A DNA stretch of 6,646 nucleotides. Source: Phycisphaerales bacterium (GTDB lineage Bacteria > Planctomycetota > Phycisphaerae > Sedimentisphaerales > Anaerohalosphaeraceae). The notes under the pieces are model-generated. The model searched no databases. It was not told where the DNA came from and saw only the letters and a program-made list of their open reading frames with translations. Each line of letters opens with the position of its first letter. The first letter of the stretch is position 1. The stretch lies in assembly GCA_003152975.1 (NCBI GenBank), contig PMBP01000180.1, positions 1 through 6,646 on the forward strand, read 5' to 3'. The translations under genes were made by a program, and so were the position numbers. Positions 5,442-6,646 of the stretch are shown here, piece by piece.

Positions 5442-6452
5442 TTATTCCTCCTCGATAAATCGTAGTTCTTCCTTCTCGTTGGCTTCCCGCAGCGGCTTGG
5501 CCACCAGCTCCCGGGCCTCGAGCACCTCCGATTTCCGAGGTTCCGACATCAGCGAGGTCTCTTCGTCCACCATCTGGGCGGCGCGCTCGGAGATGTTCGT
5601 GCGGATCTTTTCCGTGATCGTCGGCTCGGCTCCGAACATGGCCTTGGCCAGCACGCTGGCGTCCACTTTCCGCAGCGCTTCCTGCAACGACCGATCTTCG
5701 ACTTTGAGAATATCCTCCCAGGTTACCATCAGCGCCCGAACGAGTTTTCCGGCCTCTTCATCCTTGGCCGTGATATCCTCCAGAAGTTGGTCGCGCCGTT
5801 CCTTGTTCAAGCCGCTCAGGACGATCGCCACCTTTCGCAGGAGTTCTTTGGGTTTGGCGTCTTGTACGGGAGTCCCGTCGTCGCTGGTCAACTCCACCAG
5901 CCGCTTGCACACCATCTCCCCGATCCGCCGCATCGTCCGGGCCGAAACCTCCGTGGGCCGGGTCATGCGCCAGACGGTCTTCTGGCTGGTCTCCTGATCG
6001 AGCCGGGACAGGACTTCGGTGCTCATTTTCGGCGCCAGCGCCGACAGGACCAGCGCAATCGCCTGCGGGGGTTCGCCCGTCACCGCCACCGCGATCTGGG
6101 CGGGAGTGGCCGAGCTGATCGCGATGAAGGGATCTTTTTCCCGGATGGCCTTCTGCATCTGGGCGTGCAGTTCGCTGGCCTTTTCCTTGCCCGCCGCTCC
6201 CTTGAGCAGGTTGTTGACAAAACTCTTGACATGCATCCCGCCTTCGCCGGCCTTTTGCAGCGACATGCAGAAATCCTTTGCGACCCCCATCGCCATTTCG
6301 GGATCGTTCTGGCCCGTCGCATCCAAGTGCGACAACTCCATGGCGATCTCCTGGATCACTTCCTGCGGTTGACCCTTGAGCAGCTCGGAGGCCGTTGCCG
6401 GGTCCAGCGCCGCCAGCAACATCGCCGCCTTGCGTTTGCCGCCCATCCCCAT
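5442..6452 (-). CDS. fliG: Flagellar motor switch protein FliG
   Basis: FliG is the rotor protein that binds the FliF ring, couples to FliM and generates torque against the stators. From the ATG at 6452 the product is 336 residues, the usual length. An open frame continues 38 codons upstream, but those codons lie inside fliF and lack FliG similarity; GAGGGGAG 5-6 bases before 6452 fixes the start. Domains are FliG-N (1-105, FliF binding), FliG-M (about 112-190, with the EPPQ motif at 127-130, a version of EHPQ that binds FliM) and FliG-C (about 200-336). FliG-C has the hydrophobic patch LMVTWEDI (241-248) and the torque helix. Against E. coli, R281, D288, D289 and R297 correspond to R290, E297, E298 and R306, all keeping their charge; K264 is Phe (F273). 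It ends in an acidic tail, EEE. Confidence 0.98.
   Translation of the reverse strand: MGMGGKRKAAMLLAALDPATASELLKGQPQEVIQEIAMELSHLDATGQNDPEMAMGVAKDFCMSLQKAGEGGMHVKSFVNNLLKGAAGKEKASELHAQMQKAIREKDPFIAISSATPAQIAVAVTGEPPQAIALVLSALAPKMSTEVLSRLDQETSQKTVWRMTRPTEVSARTMRRIGEMVCKRLVELTSDDGTPVQDAKPKELLRKVAIVLSGLNKERRDQLLEDITAKDEEAGKLVRALMVTWEDILKVEDRSLQEALRKVDASVLAKAMFGAEPTITEKIRTNISERAAQMVDEETSLMSEPRKSEVLEARELVAKPLREANEKEELRFIEEE
5445..5452 (-). promoter_or_regulatory. Strong ribosome binding site of fliH
   Basis: AGGAGGAA on the minus strand lies 8 bases (counted from AGGAGG) before the fliH ATG and inside the last codons of fliG, where it encodes part of the EEE tail. It is the best Shine-Dalgarno in the window and fixes the fliH start. 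Confidence 0.8.
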
Positions 6453-6453
6453 A

Positions 6454-6646
6454 TTAACTCCCCTCGGCCAGCCAACTGGCGAACAGTTGCTTGACCTGAT
6501 CGGGGTTCTGCTTGAGCTCGGTGGCAATGTGACGGCGGACGGCCAATGCGGAATTGTCCCCGCCACCCGGCAAAAGACCCAACGTCATCGCGTCGAGCCG
6601 GTTGGATCCGGCGGCTTCCGGTCCCGCCGTCGCAGCTTTTTTGGAG
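6454..6646 (-). CDS. fliF: MS-ring protein FliF, C-terminal end (cut by window edge)
   Basis: FliF forms the MS ring in the inner membrane, the base on which rod, switch and export gate are built. Only the last 63 codons are in the window, translated by hand from the reverse complement. They form a low-complexity Ala/Gly-rich linker, then the FliG-binding C-terminal tail: VRRHIATELKQNPDQVKQLF followed by ASWLAEGS and a TAA stop. The pattern of a helix, an Asn-Pro turn and a second helix ending in a Trp-Leu is the one FliF uses to dock on FliG-N. fliG starts one base after the stop, consistent with the partner proteins being co-translated. The call rests on this tail and the fliF-fliG order. 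Confidence 0.9.
   Translation of the reverse strand, partial: SKKAATAGPEAAGSNRLDAMTLGLLPGGGDNSALAVRRHIATELKQNPDQVKQLFASWLAEGS

Noticed and set aside
6453..6566. Upstream extension of fliG by 38 codons
   Set aside because: The added residues lie wholly within the fliF reading frame and do not look like FliG. The strong Shine-Dalgarno sits just before the ATG at 6452.

Overview
This window is a stretch of a bacterial flagellar (type III export/basal body) gene cluster. Every confident gene lies on the minus strand, so it is read from right to left: fliF (3' end only), fliG, fliH, fliI, fliJ, a MotE/YlxF-like gene, then a gap of about 380 bp, then fliO, fliP, fliQ and fliR (5' part only). All were recognised from family motifs in the translations. 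The two genes at the window edges, fliF and fliR, were translated by hand from the reverse complement.

Block 1 (about 2277-6646) encodes the MS ring end, the C-ring switch protein FliG, and the soluble export ATPase complex FliH-FliI-FliJ, followed by a membrane-anchored coiled-coil protein of the MotE type. Genes are packed with 1-29 bp gaps or a 4-bp ATGA overlap, so this is clearly one transcription unit. Block 2 (about 1-1890) encodes the export gate FliO-FliP-FliQ-FliR, again tightly packed (fliO/fliP overlap by 4 bp; gaps of 10 and 3 bp after that). FliI/FliH/FliJ deliver and unfold substrates at the gate built by FliP/FliQ/FliR, with FliO assisting FliP assembly. FliF houses the gate, and FliG sits on FliF and generates torque with the stators.

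The 1891-2276 gap is the only non-obvious part. It holds a good match to a sigma-54 (-24/-12) promoter facing fliO at a sensible distance, upstream dyad and direct-repeat sequences that could be enhancer sites, a hairpin just after the MotE-like gene, and a possible small plus-strand ORF of 52 codons with a fair ribosome binding site. In many flagellar clusters this position holds fliK, flgD, flgE, fliL, fliM and fliN; none is here.

The organism is a GC-rich, motile bacterium. The gene order, the short FliG, the signal-peptide-bearing FliP and FliO, and the GTG start of fliQ would suit a planctomycete or a relative, but that is a tentative impression and no taxonomic marker is present. I see no mobile element, CRISPR, RNA gene or novel defence-type system. 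This is a conserved flagellar locus with an interesting regulatory break.
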